This document shows, piece after piece, positions 9,493 to 18,373 of a stretch of 64,000 nucleotides of DNA; within the stretch, counting starts at the first letter, position 1, and every line of letters starts with the position of its first letter. The notes under the pieces are model-generated. The model saw only the letters and a program-made list of their open reading frames with translations. It had not been told where the DNA came from and did not search any database. The position numbers and the translations under genes were made by a program. The stretch is from Streptomyces sp. I6 (GTDB lineage Bacteria > Actinomycetota > Actinomycetes > Streptomycetales > Streptomycetaceae), in the NCBI GenBank assembly GCA_003725745.1, contig RHDP01000001.1, positions 6,737,501 through 6,801,500 on the forward strand. Direction: 5' to 3'.

Positions 9493-9509
9493 GACGGTCC
9501 CGGACCGTC
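9493..9509. terminator. Short hairpin after the Cys-rich gene
   Basis: GACGGTC (9493-9499) pairs with GACCGTC (9503-9509) around CCG, seven bases after the stop codon. Confidence 0.5.
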
Positions 9510-9514
9510 CGTCC

Positions 9515-9576
9515 CGCGCACGGCGACGGCCGGTGCCGGCTCCCCGGGGAGCCGGCACCGGCCGTCGCCGTGCGCG
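9515..9576. terminator. 62-bp perfect palindrome
   Basis: Bases 9515-9545 are exactly complementary to 9546-9576, a 31-bp arm with no spacer and its centre at CCCC/GGGG. It sits between a plus-strand gene and the minus-strand ABC exporter, so its default reading is a very strong bidirectional terminator. Confidence 0.8.
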
Positions 9577-9579
9577 AAG

Positions 9580-9605
9580 CGGCGGGGGCGGGGCCGCCCC
9601 CGCCG
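9580..9605. terminator. 12-bp hairpin beside the palindrome
   Basis: CGGCGGGGGCGG (9580-9591) pairs with CCGCCCCCGCCG (9594-9605) around GG. From here to 9844 no gene is supported; the stretch is plain GC-rich sequence. Confidence 0.6.
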
Positions 9606-9844
9606 TGAAGGCCGCGGGGAGGGGCGCCCCGGCCGGTGACCGGCGTGGCTCAGGGCCGGACGAGAGCGGGGGTGGCCGCCGGCAGCGCGGCGCACGTGCG
9701 GGTGGCGGGCTGGACGGCGGTGACCGGCGCTCCGTGCCCAGCCTGTCGGGCCACCGCGATGCGCCGGGCCGCACTCGGCACCCGTCTGACCGCGGGTCGG
9801 AGCGGTCGCCGCACGGATCCCGCCCCGGCCGTTGCCCCGCCGCC

Positions 9845-11767
9845 TCACACGGCGACCGGAACCCGCTCGGTGTCGCGACCGACCGGAACCCGCTCGGCGT
9901 CCCGCGCGACCGGAGGCGGTTCGGCGTCGCCGGCGACCGGGAGCGGTCCGGCGTCGCGACGTACCAGCTCCGCGTACCTGCCGCCACGCTCCACGAGTTC
10001 CTCGTGGGTGCCCTGCTCGACGATGCGTCCGCCGTGCAGGACCACGATCCGGTCGGCGCCCCGCACGGTCGACAGCCTGTGCGCGATGGTGATGGTGGTG
10101 CGTCCGGCCGACAGCGCGTCGACGGCCTGCTGCACCGCGCGTTCGGTGCGGGTGTCCAGAGCGCTGGTGGCCTCGTCGAGGATGAGGACGCGGGGATTGC
10201 GCAGCATGGTGCGTGCCAGGGCCAGCCGCTGCTTCTCGCCGCCCGAGAAGCGATGACCGCGTTCTCCGACGACCGTGTCGTAGCCGTCGGGGAGGGACGC
10301 GATGTGGTCGTGGATCCGGGCCGCTCGCGCGGCCTCGACGAGCTGCTCGTCCGTCGCCTCCGGTGCCGCGAAGCGGAGGTTCTCCTCCACGGACGCGTGG
10401 AAGAGGTGCGTCTCCTGGGAGACCACTCCCACGGTCCGGGACAGGGTGTCGAAACCGAGGTCGCGTACGTCGACGCCGTCGAGGGTCACCCGGCCCGCGG
10501 TGACGTCGTAGAGGCGGGGCACCAGGTGTCCGAGCGTGCTCTTGCCCGAGCCCGTGGCGCCCACCACGGCGAGGGACGTCCCGGCCGGTACGCTGAGGTC
10601 GATGTCCTGGAGAGTCGGCCCGTCGCCCGGGTCGTAGGCGAAGTCGACCCCCTCGAACCGCACCTCGCCTCGCGGCCGGGCCAGCTGGACGGGGTGCTTC
10701 CGCTCGGTGACGGTCGCCGGAAGGTCCAGATACTCGAAGACCCGCGCGAAGAGCGCCAGAGAGGCCTGGATCTTCACACCGGTCGACAGCAGTTTCACCA
10801 CGGGACGGAACAGCCCCTGCTGCAACGTCACGAACGCCACCAGCGTCCCGAGCGACAGGGTGGCCACACCGCTGTGCAGGGCGAGCCCCGCGGCCCAGTA
10901 GACGAGGGCGGGCATGGCCGCCATGGCGACGCTGATGGACGCCATCCGCCAGCGTCCCGCCATGCTCGAACTGACCTGCAGGCGAGCGACCTTCCCGGAT
11001 TCCTCCGTGAAGGCTTCGACCAGCGATGTGGACCGCCCCATGGTCCGGCCCAGCAGGATGCCTCCGATGGAGAGGGAGTCCGCGACGACGGCCGTCATGG
11101 AGGCCATCTGCTTCTGGCGGCGGGCGGTGATCTTCTTGCGCTCCCGGCCCACCCGGAAGCTGATCCAGGAGAAGAAGGGGAGCAGCAGCAGGGACAGAGC
11201 GGTCAGCCGCCAGTCGAGTGCCAGCATCGCCACGACCGTGGCCACCACCGCGGTGAGGTTGGAGACCAGGGATGTGGCCGTGGACGACACGGTGGCCTGC
11301 ATCGCCCCGATGTCGTTGGCTATTCGGGACTGCACCTCACCGCCGCGGGTCCGCGTGAAGAAGGTCAGGGGCACCTTCTGCAGGTGCTCGTAGACGGAAG
11401 TCCGCAGATCGTGCATGACCCGCTGGCCGACCGTGGTGGACAGCAGGGTCTGCAGCACGTCGAAGACGCCCGACACCAGGGCGATCACGATCATGCCCAT
11501 GGCCAGGAGGCCGAGCAGCCCGGTGCGCCCCTGGGGGATCGCGGTGTCCAGGATCTCGCGCAACAGGAAGGGGGAGGCGACGGCCACCAGCGAGGAGGCT
11601 CCGACCAGGAGGCCGACGAGGGCGATGCGCCCGCGGTAGGGCCGGAAGAGACCCAGGACGCGGCGGAACTCGCGGGGCCGCTCGGTGGGGCCGGGCGGGG
11701 CGGTTTCGGGCGTGCGGGCGGCGGGCGGACGGGGGTCCAGGGTCCTGAGGGAGTCTGCGGCGGGCAT
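9845..11767 (-). CDS. ABC exporter, fused permease and ATPase
   Basis: 640 aa. An N-terminal Pro-rich tail and six transmembrane helices (about 45-330) precede a nucleotide-binding domain with Walker A GATGSGKST, signature SGGEKQRLALARTM, Walker B VLILDEATSALD and H-loop TIAHRLST. It is a homodimerising multidrug or lipid-type exporter of the MsbA/BmrA class; the substrate is unknown. The last about 40 residues are degenerate repeats of a VPVxRDxE unit, an unusual C-terminal tail. It stands alone, with its promoter probably in 11790-11870. Confidence 0.9.
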   Translation of the reverse strand: MPAADSLRTLDPRPPAARTPETAPPGPTERPREFRRVLGLFRPYRGRIALVGLLVGASSLVAVASPFLLREILDTAIPQGRTGLLGLLAMGMIVIALVSGVFDVLQTLLSTTVGQRVMHDLRTSVYEHLQKVPLTFFTRTRGGEVQSRIANDIGAMQATVSSTATSLVSNLTAVVATVVAMLALDWRLTALSLLLLPFFSWISFRVGRERKKITARRQKQMASMTAVVADSLSIGGILLGRTMGRSTSLVEAFTEESGKVARLQVSSSMAGRWRMASISVAMAAMPALVYWAAGLALHSGVATLSLGTLVAFVTLQQGLFRPVVKLLSTGVKIQASLALFARVFEYLDLPATVTERKHPVQLARPRGEVRFEGVDFAYDPGDGPTLQDIDLSVPAGTSLAVVGATGSGKSTLGHLVPRLYDVTAGRVTLDGVDVRDLGFDTLSRTVGVVSQETHLFHASVEENLRFAAPEATDEQLVEAARAARIHDHIASLPDGYDTVVGERGHRFSGGEKQRLALARTMLRNPRVLILDEATSALDTRTERAVQQAVDALSAGRTTITIAHRLSTVRGADRIVVLHGGRIVEQGTHEELVERGGRYAELVRRDAGPLPVAGDAEPPPVARDAERVPVGRDTERVPVAV

Positions 11768-12587
11768 GGCTCAGTCACGGGCCTTGGTAGCGGGTCGGTC
11801 CTTCAAGGGTAACGTGTCCGGTTTCATACCTTTCGCTCCTGGTTCGCGTCTCGTGACGCCCCGCACGGAAAGCGGTACCGAACGTCATCGGCGATGTGGG
11901 GGGTGCCGCTCCGGCTCACCTGCGGCCGTCGTCCCGGTGGAGTGGGAGGCGCCGTCCCGGCGGGGTGGGAGGCGACGTACCCCGCGGCTCTCCCGCGGGC
12001 CGCCGGCCCCCTGGGGCGGCTCCACCGGCGGCGTCGCCCCTCGACCGGGCGCCCTCCCGGCGCTCCGTCCTCGGGCGTCTCCCGTCCCGACCGCCCCTGA
12101 CGCCGCCGCGCCCCCGTCCCGCCCGAGCGTGACGAGCGTCACTCGCCATGGGTGGCCTTGCCGGCGACGGCGCCGAGATGCGCGTCCCCGGCATCCGGGG
12201 CGGCCCCGCGCGCGGGCGTCGCTCCCGGTCCTCGGTCGCGGACGGCTCGGACAGGGGGCGGCCCCGCGTGCGCGGGCGTCGCCGGACGGGCCGCTTACGG
12301 CCGCTCCGGCGGGGATGGGCGCCGGACTCGTCGCACCGCTCTGCTCTTCGCCTGCGTCGAGCGCTGCTGCGGCACCCCCTGCGCCTGCACCACCGCCGGG
12401 GCGCCGACCGCCCGCCCCGCCCGCGCACCTCTCACACGGCCGGTACGCGGCGCCCGTCCTCGGTGCGGTAGCTCCACCACGCGCCGTCGCGCACCAGTTC
12501 CAAGACCGCGCGGACGAACCGCTCGACGTGCCCGTCCCGCGTACCGGCGCCGAAGCGCCGGCGGCCGCCCGGACGGCGCGGGGCGCC
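11768..12587. other. 820-bp gap without a clear gene
   Basis: 11768-11880 is relatively AT-rich and should hold the exporter promoter. 11930-11976 contains a doubled 22-bp GC-rich motif. 12170-12300 has repeated GCGCGGGCGTCG words. The only coding-like part is the minus-strand fragment at 12432-12587, listed separately. Confidence 0.5.
12432..12587 (-). pseudogene. Possible coding remnant downstream of the response regulator
   Basis: Directly after the response-regulator stop, the minus strand stays open for about 51 codons to a TGA at 12432. It reads ...GHVERFVRAVLELVRDGAW then WSYRTEDGRRVPAV, with nearly every third position G or C. No start codon with a ribosome-binding site precedes it. 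It could be the tail of a decayed or frameshifted gene, or an extension of the regulator if another base is missing. No family is assigned. Confidence 0.3.
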
Positions 12588-13247
12588 TCAACTCCCGGCG
12601 CGGTCGGTCTCGTAGGCCCACATCGCGATCTCGACGCGGTTGCGTGCGCCGAGCTTGTCCATCAGCCGGGCGACATGGCTCTTGACCGTGCTCAGGCTGA
12701 TGTGCAGCTCGGCGGCGATCTCGGCGTTGGTCCGCCCCCGGGCCACCGCGGCGAGGACCGCCTCCTCGCGGTGGGTCAGCGCCTCGACCGGCTGCGGCGG
12801 TGCCGCCGAGGCCGCACCGGTGTGCGCGAACGCCGCGAGCAGGCGCGCCGTGACACTCGGGGCGATCAGCGCATCGCCGCGCGCCGCCGCGTGAACGGCC
12901 TGCGCGAGCATGCCGGGGCCGGCGTCCTTGAGCAGGAAGCCCCGGGCGCCCGCCTTGAGGGCGGCGTGGACGTACTCGTCGAGATCGAAGGTGGTGATCA
13001 CCACGACCGCGGGAGGGTCGGCGGCGCCCGCCCCGGTGAGCCGCCGGGTCGCCTCGATGCCGTCGATCCCGGGCATCCGGATGTCGAAGAGGCAGACGTC
13101 GGGGCGCAGGGAGCGGGCGAGTTCCACGGCGCGGTGGCCGTCGGCGGCCTGGCCGACGACCGTGATGCCGGGCTGCGCGTTCAGGATCATGGTGAGCCCG
13201 GTCCGCACGATCTCCTGATCGTCGGCGACCACCACACGCACGCTCAC
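12588..13247 (-). CDS. NarL/FixJ-family response regulator
   Basis: About 219 aa from the GTG at 13247 (SVRVVVADDQEIVRTG). The receiver domain shows the acidic pair DD, phospho-acceptor Asp in CLFDIRMPGIDG, the conserved Thr in VITTF and Lys in LLKDAGPG. The LuxR-type helix-turn-helix is at the C-terminus (LTHREEAVLAAVARGRTNAE, then LHISLSTVKSHVARLM). It is encoded just after the histidine kinase, with which it should form a two-component system controlling the divergent MMPL gene. Confidence 0.9.
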   Translation of the reverse strand: MSVRVVVADDQEIVRTGLTMILNAQPGITVVGQAADGHRAVELARSLRPDVCLFDIRMPGIDGIEATRRLTGAGAADPPAVVVITTFDLDEYVHAALKAGARGFLLKDAGPGMLAQAVHAAARGDALIAPSVTARLLAAFAHTGAASAAPPQPVEALTHREEAVLAAVARGRTNAEIAAELHISLSTVKSHVARLMDKLGARNRVEIAMWAYETDRAGS

Positions 13248-13269
13248 GACGCCGACACCACACACACGC

Positions 13270-14469
13270 TCACGATGCCGATCCGTTCCTCGGAAGCACG
13301 GCGGTCACGGTCCATCCGCGGCCGGGGTTCGGGCCGGCGCTGAGCGAACCGCCCAGCAGGCCCGCCCGTTCCGCCATCCCGAGGAGACCATAGCCGGGCG
13401 AGCCGCCCGGCCGCGGGTGAACGGTGTCGCCGTCGTCGCTCACCAGCAGGTGCACCGAGCGCTCGTCGGCCGCGACCCGCACCGCTATGCGGGAGGCGTG
13501 GCGTGCGTGCCGGCGCGCGTTGGTGACCGACTCCTGGACGAGCCGGTAGACCGCCGTCGAGAGCGCGGGAGCGAGACCGGCGACATCACCGGTGATCTCG
13601 ACGTCGACCGCGGGGCCCGCGCCGGCGCGCCGGAGGTCGTCCAGATCGGTGGCCAGCGGCAGCGGGGCCAGTCCGGCGCGCTCGTCGGCGCGGCGCAGGA
13701 CGCGGACCATCGAGCGCATCTCGGCCAGGGTGCGGGACGCCTCCGTCTCGATCACCCGCAGCGCCTCCCCGGCGGCCGCGGGGTCGGCCGCCGACACGGC
13801 CAGCCCCGCCTGGGCCCGGATCGCGATGGCCGACACGTGGTGGGCGACCGTGTCGTGCAGATCGCGGGCCAGCTGCTCGCGCTCGACCAGCTTGACCTGT
13901 TCGAGCTGCCGGGCGCGGGCGTACGCCCGGTACCGCAGCGCCTCGCCCAGCGCCATCGCGGTGAAGAGAAGGGCGAACCCGGCGATCGCGTCGCCCAGAT
14001 TGGTACTGGTGAGCGGGACCGAGATCACGGCAGGCACCAGGATCACCGGCAAGCCGAGCATCGCCTCGCGCTTCGATCCCCAGCGGAACAGCGCGTAGGG
14101 CAGCAGCAGCACATACGCCATGGTGTTGAGCCCCGGCTGCCCTCCGCCCAGCACCAGCGCCCACACCTGGCTGAGCAGCAGCGTGCCGAACGCGATCAGG
14201 ACCATGAGCAGCGGCCTGGAACGCCGCCACAGCAACGTCGCGATGAGGCCGACCCCGAGGACCAACGACAGGGCCCGCCACGGGACATCCGGCCGGAGAA
14301 CCCCCTCCAGCACGGCAACGGGCACCAGCACCCCGACCAGCGCCCGGTCGCGCCGGCCGGGGCGGGGCGAGTCGGGCGCACCGGTCTCGCCCCACAGGGC
14401 ACGGCCCTTGTCCCACAGAGCGCGGGTCTCGCCTCGCAGAGCGCGGATGAGGTGTCGCACGCGGCCCAT
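13270..14469 (-). CDS. Sensor histidine kinase (HisKA_3 type)
   Basis: 399 aa. A basic N-terminal region is followed by four to six transmembrane helices (about 45-190) with little extracellular sequence, which suits sensing of membrane stress or lipophilic compounds. The dimerisation helix carries the phospho-His in LARDLHDTVAHHVSAIAIRA, and the HATPase domain has LVQESVTNARRHA (N box) and GYGLLGMAERAGLLGG. ATG at 14469 has no strong ribosome-binding site. Its gene diverges from the MMPL transporter 175 bp away. Confidence 0.88.
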   Translation of the reverse strand: MGRVRHLIRALRGETRALWDKGRALWGETGAPDSPRPGRRDRALVGVLVPVAVLEGVLRPDVPWRALSLVLGVGLIATLLWRRSRPLLMVLIAFGTLLLSQVWALVLGGGQPGLNTMAYVLLLPYALFRWGSKREAMLGLPVILVPAVISVPLTSTNLGDAIAGFALLFTAMALGEALRYRAYARARQLEQVKLVEREQLARDLHDTVAHHVSAIAIRAQAGLAVSAADPAAAGEALRVIETEASRTLAEMRSMVRVLRRADERAGLAPLPLATDLDDLRRAGAGPAVDVEITGDVAGLAPALSTAVYRLVQESVTNARRHARHASRIAVRVAADERSVHLLVSDDGDTVHPRPGGSPGYGLLGMAERAGLLGGSLSAGPNPGRGWTVTAVLPRNGSAS

Positions 14470-14643
14470 CGTAGAGGCCCCGCGCACCGCCGGATCGGCC
14501 GAAAGTACGGTGCGGACTTCGTGCTTTCGGCGGCGGTTCCCGGACCTTGGGCCGAGGTGCGCCCGCCTCGCCCGCCGACACCATGGCGAAGCCGGCCTGC
14601 GCACACCGGCGTCCGGCACACCGACATCCCGAGGAGAACTGAC

Positions 14644-16884
14644 GTGTCGTCCCTGCTGTTCCGGCTCGGCCGGTTCGCCGCCCGGCATCCCTGGCGCGCG
14701 ATCGGCGCCTGGGTCCTGGCCGCCGTCGTCGTCATCACCGCCTCGGCCGCGGTCGGCCGCGACCTCGAGGACACCTTCGACGCCCCCGGGCTCGACTCGC
14801 AGCGCGCGGCCGCGCTGCTGTCCGACGCGGGTTCGGGCGATGCCGGCCTGACCGCCCGCGTCGCGGCGACACCGCGGGACGGCGGCGAGACGTTCTTCGG
14901 CAGCCCTGCCGCCCGCCGGGCACTTGCCGCTCTCCAGACCGAGCTCTCCCAACTGCCGGCCGTGCTGGCGGCATCCGACCCGGCCGGCGGTCTGCGCGAC
15001 GGGGGGAGGGCGGCCGTGGCCGACGGCACCGTCTCACCCGACGGGCGTGTGGCGCTGGTGACCCTGCGCTATCCGGTGGTCGGGAAGCTCGGCGCCGGTG
15101 ATCTGGAAGACCTGAAGGGGATCGTCTCCGCCCACGCCGACGACGCCGTGCTGCGGGTCGAGGCGGGCGGCGATCTGTTCATGTCCTTCGAGGAACCGGA
15201 GACCGGCACCGGGGAGGTGATCGGGCTGCTGGCCGCCGTCGTCGTCCTGCTGGCCGCCTTCGGGTCACTGATCGCCATGGGCCTGCCGATCGGCATGGCG
15301 CTCTTCGGCCTGGCCCTGGGCGTGAGCGCCATGCCGCTCATCACCTATCTGGTGGAGATACCGAGTTGGGCGCCGGTGATCGCCTCCATGGTCGGCCTCG
15401 GCGCGGGCATCGACTACGCGCTCTTCCTCGTCACCCGCCATCGCGAGCAGCTGGCCGCCGGGATGGCCGTCGAGGAGTCGGCCGGACGCGCGGTCGCGAC
15501 CGCCGGCCAGGCCGTCGTCTTCGCGGGCGGCACGGTGGTCGTCTCGATCCTGGGGCTCGCGGTCGCCGGTATCCCCTTCATCGCCGCGGCCGGTATCGCC
15601 ATCGCCGCCGTGGTGCTCATCATGGTGGCGGCCTCGATCACCCTGCTGCCCGCGTTCCTCGGACTCGCCGGGCACTCCATCGACCGGTTCGGCCTGCCCT
15701 GGCGCCGAGCCCCGCGGGACGGCCAAGCCCCCCGCACCCGGCGCCGCTGGCGGCGCTGGGGCGCGCACGTCACCCGCCACGCCGCCGCCTACGCCGTCGC
15801 CACCACGGTGCTGCTGCTCGCGCTGGCCGCGCCCGTGCTCGCGCTGCGCCTGGGCTTCCCCGACGAAGGCACGCTGCCGGGCTCCCGGACCGAGCGGCAG
15901 GCGTACGACCTGGTCGCCGACGGCTTCGGGCCGGGCGCCAACGGCCCTCTCGCCATCGCGGTCGACCTCGCCGGCGACACCTCCGTGGTCGAGCCGCTGT
16001 ACGACGCCGTCACCGGGGACCCGGGGATCGCGTCGGTGGCACCGCCGCGGATCGACACCGAAGCGGGTGTGGCCGTGCTGCTGGCCGTGGCGACCACCGC
16101 CCCCCAGGACGACGCGACGCGGGCGACGGTCGAACGGCTGCGCTCCGAGGTCTTCCCCGCGGTCCTCGACGGCAGCCGGGCCCGCGCCCATGTCGGAGGG
16201 CAGACGGCCGCGTTCGCCGATCTCGGCGACCGGGTGAAGGACCGCCTGCTGCTGTTCGTCACCGCGGTGGTGCTGCTGTCGTTGCTGCTGCTGACCGTGG
16301 TGTTCCGCTCGGTGCTCGTCCCGCTCAAGGCCGCCGCGCTGAACCTGCTGAGCATCGGCGCCGCGTACGGCGTGCTGGTGATGGTGTTCCAGTGGGGGTG
16401 GGGGGCCTCGCTGATCGGCCTCGAATCCTCCGTGCCGATCGTGTCGTTCATCCCGATGTTCATGTTCGCCATCGTGTTCGGGCTGTCGATGGACTACGAG
16501 GTGTTCCTGCTCTCCCGGGTGCGCGAGCACTATCTCGCGACCGGCGACAACGACGGTTCCGTGGTGCGCGGTCTCGCCGGAACCGCCCGGGTGATCACCT
16601 CGGCCGCGCTCATCATGGTGTCGGTGTTCCTCGGCTTCGTCCTCGGCGAGGATCCGACCACCAAGATGCTGGGGCTCGGCCTGGCGACCGCCATCGCCGT
16701 CGACGCGACGGTCGTGCGCATGGTGCTCGTCCCCGCCACGATGAAGCTCCTGGGCGACGCCTGCTGGTGGCTCCCGGCGTGGCTCGACCGCCTCCTGCCG
16801 GCCCTCGACATCGACGGCGGCACCGCCGGCGGCGTCCGCACCGAGGCGCGCGGGGAGCGGAAGACCAGCCTGCCCACCGGCTGA
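14644..16884 (+). CDS. MMPL/RND-family transporter
   Basis: 746 aa in two repeats, each with one N-terminal helix, an extracytoplasmic domain and a five-helix bundle. The SMVGLGAGIDYALFLVTRHR and FGLSMDYEVFLLSRVREHY segments are the duplicated MMPL signatures with the proton-relay Asp-Tyr pairs. MMPL proteins export lipids or lipophilic drugs using the proton gradient. GTG at 14644 follows GAGGAG. The divergent kinase/regulator pair probably controls it. Confidence 0.92.
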   Translation: MSSLLFRLGRFAARHPWRAIGAWVLAAVVVITASAAVGRDLEDTFDAPGLDSQRAAALLSDAGSGDAGLTARVAATPRDGGETFFGSPAARRALAALQTELSQLPAVLAASDPAGGLRDGGRAAVADGTVSPDGRVALVTLRYPVVGKLGAGDLEDLKGIVSAHADDAVLRVEAGGDLFMSFEEPETGTGEVIGLLAAVVVLLAAFGSLIAMGLPIGMALFGLALGVSAMPLITYLVEIPSWAPVIASMVGLGAGIDYALFLVTRHREQLAAGMAVEESAGRAVATAGQAVVFAGGTVVVSILGLAVAGIPFIAAAGIAIAAVVLIMVAASITLLPAFLGLAGHSIDRFGLPWRRAPRDGQAPRTRRRWRRWGAHVTRHAAAYAVATTVLLLALAAPVLALRLGFPDEGTLPGSRTERQAYDLVADGFGPGANGPLAIAVDLAGDTSVVEPLYDAVTGDPGIASVAPPRIDTEAGVAVLLAVATTAPQDDATRATVERLRSEVFPAVLDGSRARAHVGGQTAAFADLGDRVKDRLLLFVTAVVLLSLLLLTVVFRSVLVPLKAAALNLLSIGAAYGVLVMVFQWGWGASLIGLESSVPIVSFIPMFMFAIVFGLSMDYEVFLLSRVREHYLATGDNDGSVVRGLAGTARVITSAALIMVSVFLGFVLGEDPTTKMLGLGLATAIAVDATVVRMVLVPATMKLLGDACWWLPAWLDRLLPALDIDGGTAGGVRTEARGERKTSLPTG

Positions 16885-16942
16885 TCCCGTCAGCGCCGCA
16901 CCCGGAGGAGAGGAAGCCCGCGAGGCCGGTGAGCCCCGTGAG

Positions 16943-17020
16943 CCCCGTGAGCCGCGGGGAACCCGCAGCCCCGTGAGCCGCGGGAATCCGCAGGCCCGTG
17001 AGCCGCGGGGAACGCGCAAG
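16943..17020. repeat. 26-bp tandem repeat, three copies
   Basis: Units 16943-16968, 16969-16994 and 16995-17020 follow the pattern CCCGTGAGCCGCGGGGAA plus CCGCAG, with a few changes. Shorter CCCGTGAGC words precede them. They lie in the 361-bp gap between the MMPL gene and the methyltransferase; the rest (17021-17240) has no recognisable gene and should hold the promoter of the methyltransferase/ABC operon. Confidence 0.7.
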
Positions 17021-17245
17021 CCCGATGCGGGCGTTCCTCCAACCCGGCCGGCGCACGCACGTTCCCGGGTCCGTACCCGAGACCATGCGCGGCGGGGTCC
17101 GTCCGGCCGGGCGGCCGGATCGCGACGATCGTTCTTGCGGGCTCGTGGGGCCTGTGCCAGCATGCGATGGCGCGATCGCGATCTTGGAATCGGCCGCGGA
17201 GCCCCGGTGAGGGCCCGCGCCGATCCGCTGACGAGAGGTGCGACG

Positions 17246-18373
17246 TTGAATTCGCCTGCCGGCACGGCACAGCCCGCGCGAACGACTCAGTCAGGCTCCC
17301 CCGCCCCGGCCGCCCGGACCGGCGGCCCGCCCGGCCGCCCGGCGCAGGGCGCCCCGGCCGCCGATCCCGTGGCCGAGCGCTTCCACTTCCTGGTGAACGC
17401 CCCGGCCCTCTTCAACGCCGTCGTCACCGCACTCGAATGGGACGTCTTCGGCCATCTCTCCGCACACCCCGGCGCCTCCTTCGAGGAACTGCGCGGAGCG
17501 ACGGGCGTACCGGCCCACTCCCTCCGGGTCCTCCTGCACGCCGTGTGCACCACCGGCCTGCTGGAGCGGAACCCCGACGGCACCTACGACAACGCGCGGG
17601 CGGCCGCGGAACTCCTCGCACCCGACGGACCCGACAGCTGGCGCCACATCCTCACCGGCTGGCGGGAGATCTACTACCCCGCCTTCTCCCGCATGAGCGA
17701 GGCCCTCGCGGCCGGCACCAACACCGCACTGGACACGCACCCCGGCGACGAGCCGACGCTCTACCGCCGGCTGGCGCACGACCCGGAACTCGAGGCCGTC
17801 TTCCACCGCAGCATGAGCGCCTTCACCCTGAAGAGCCTCGACGCGCTGGTCGAATCCGAGGACTTCGCGAGCGTACGCCACCTGCTCGACGTCGGCGGCG
17901 GCGACGGCACCACCAGCTCCCGGCTGCTCGCCCGCCATCCGGGCATGCGCTCGACCGTCTTCGACCTCCCGTCGGTGGCGCAGCGGGCGGCCGGCGCCGG
18001 CGACCGCCTGCGGCTGCACCCCGGCGACCTGTTCGCCGACCCCTTTCCGCCCGGCGCGGACGCCGTCCTCTTCAGCCACGTGCTGGAGATATTCTCCGCC
18101 GGGCAGATCACGGAGCTGCTCGCGAAGGCCCACGCCGCCCTGCCCCACGGCGGAAGGGTATTCGTCTACGGCTACAACGCCTCCGACGACGAGACCCGCG
18201 GCTGGTACTCCGCACGCCTCTCGCTCTACCTCAACGTGCTCGCCAGCGGCCAGGGCATGGCCTATCCGGCCCGCGACTACGAGGACTGGATGCGCCGGGC
18301 GGGGTTCGGCGACGTACGCACGCTCACCGGCTACCCCTACGAGCACGGTCTGACCACCGGTACCAAGCCGTGA
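17246..18373 (+). CDS. SAM-dependent methyltransferase (Methyltransf_2 / hydroxyindole O-MT-like)
   Basis: About 375 aa. The N-terminal dimerisation winged helix (ALFNAVVTALEWDVFGHLS, with GVPAHSLRVLLHAV) precedes a Rossmann methyltransferase with the SAM loop LLDVGGGDGTTSSRLL, FDLPSV and the VLFSHVLEIFS segment. The class holds O-methyltransferases and also aromatic-ring C-methyltransferases, so it may methylate the resorcinol ring of the nearby dihydroxyphenylglycine product. TTG at 17246 is chosen because GAGAGG lies just upstream; GTG at 17207 is possible. It overlaps the ABC gene by GTGA. Confidence 0.82.
   Translation: MNSPAGTAQPARTTQSGSPAPAARTGGPPGRPAQGAPAADPVAERFHFLVNAPALFNAVVTALEWDVFGHLSAHPGASFEELRGATGVPAHSLRVLLHAVCTTGLLERNPDGTYDNARAAAELLAPDGPDSWRHILTGWREIYYPAFSRMSEALAAGTNTALDTHPGDEPTLYRRLAHDPELEAVFHRSMSAFTLKSLDALVESEDFASVRHLLDVGGGDGTTSSRLLARHPGMRSTVFDLPSVAQRAAGAGDRLRLHPGDLFADPFPPGADAVLFSHVLEIFSAGQITELLAKAHAALPHGGRVFVYGYNASDDETRGWYSARLSLYLNVLASGQGMAYPARDYEDWMRRAGFGDVRTLTGYPYEHGLTTGTKP

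Noticed and set aside
16943-17020. CRISPR-like array
   Set aside because: The units are directly adjacent without spacers and are GC-rich tandem repeats; no cas genes are present.
15265-17265. 666-aa minus-strand frame rich in His, Gly and Glu
   Set aside because: It is antisense to the MMPL transporter and has the composition typical of reverse-strand GC-rich shadows.
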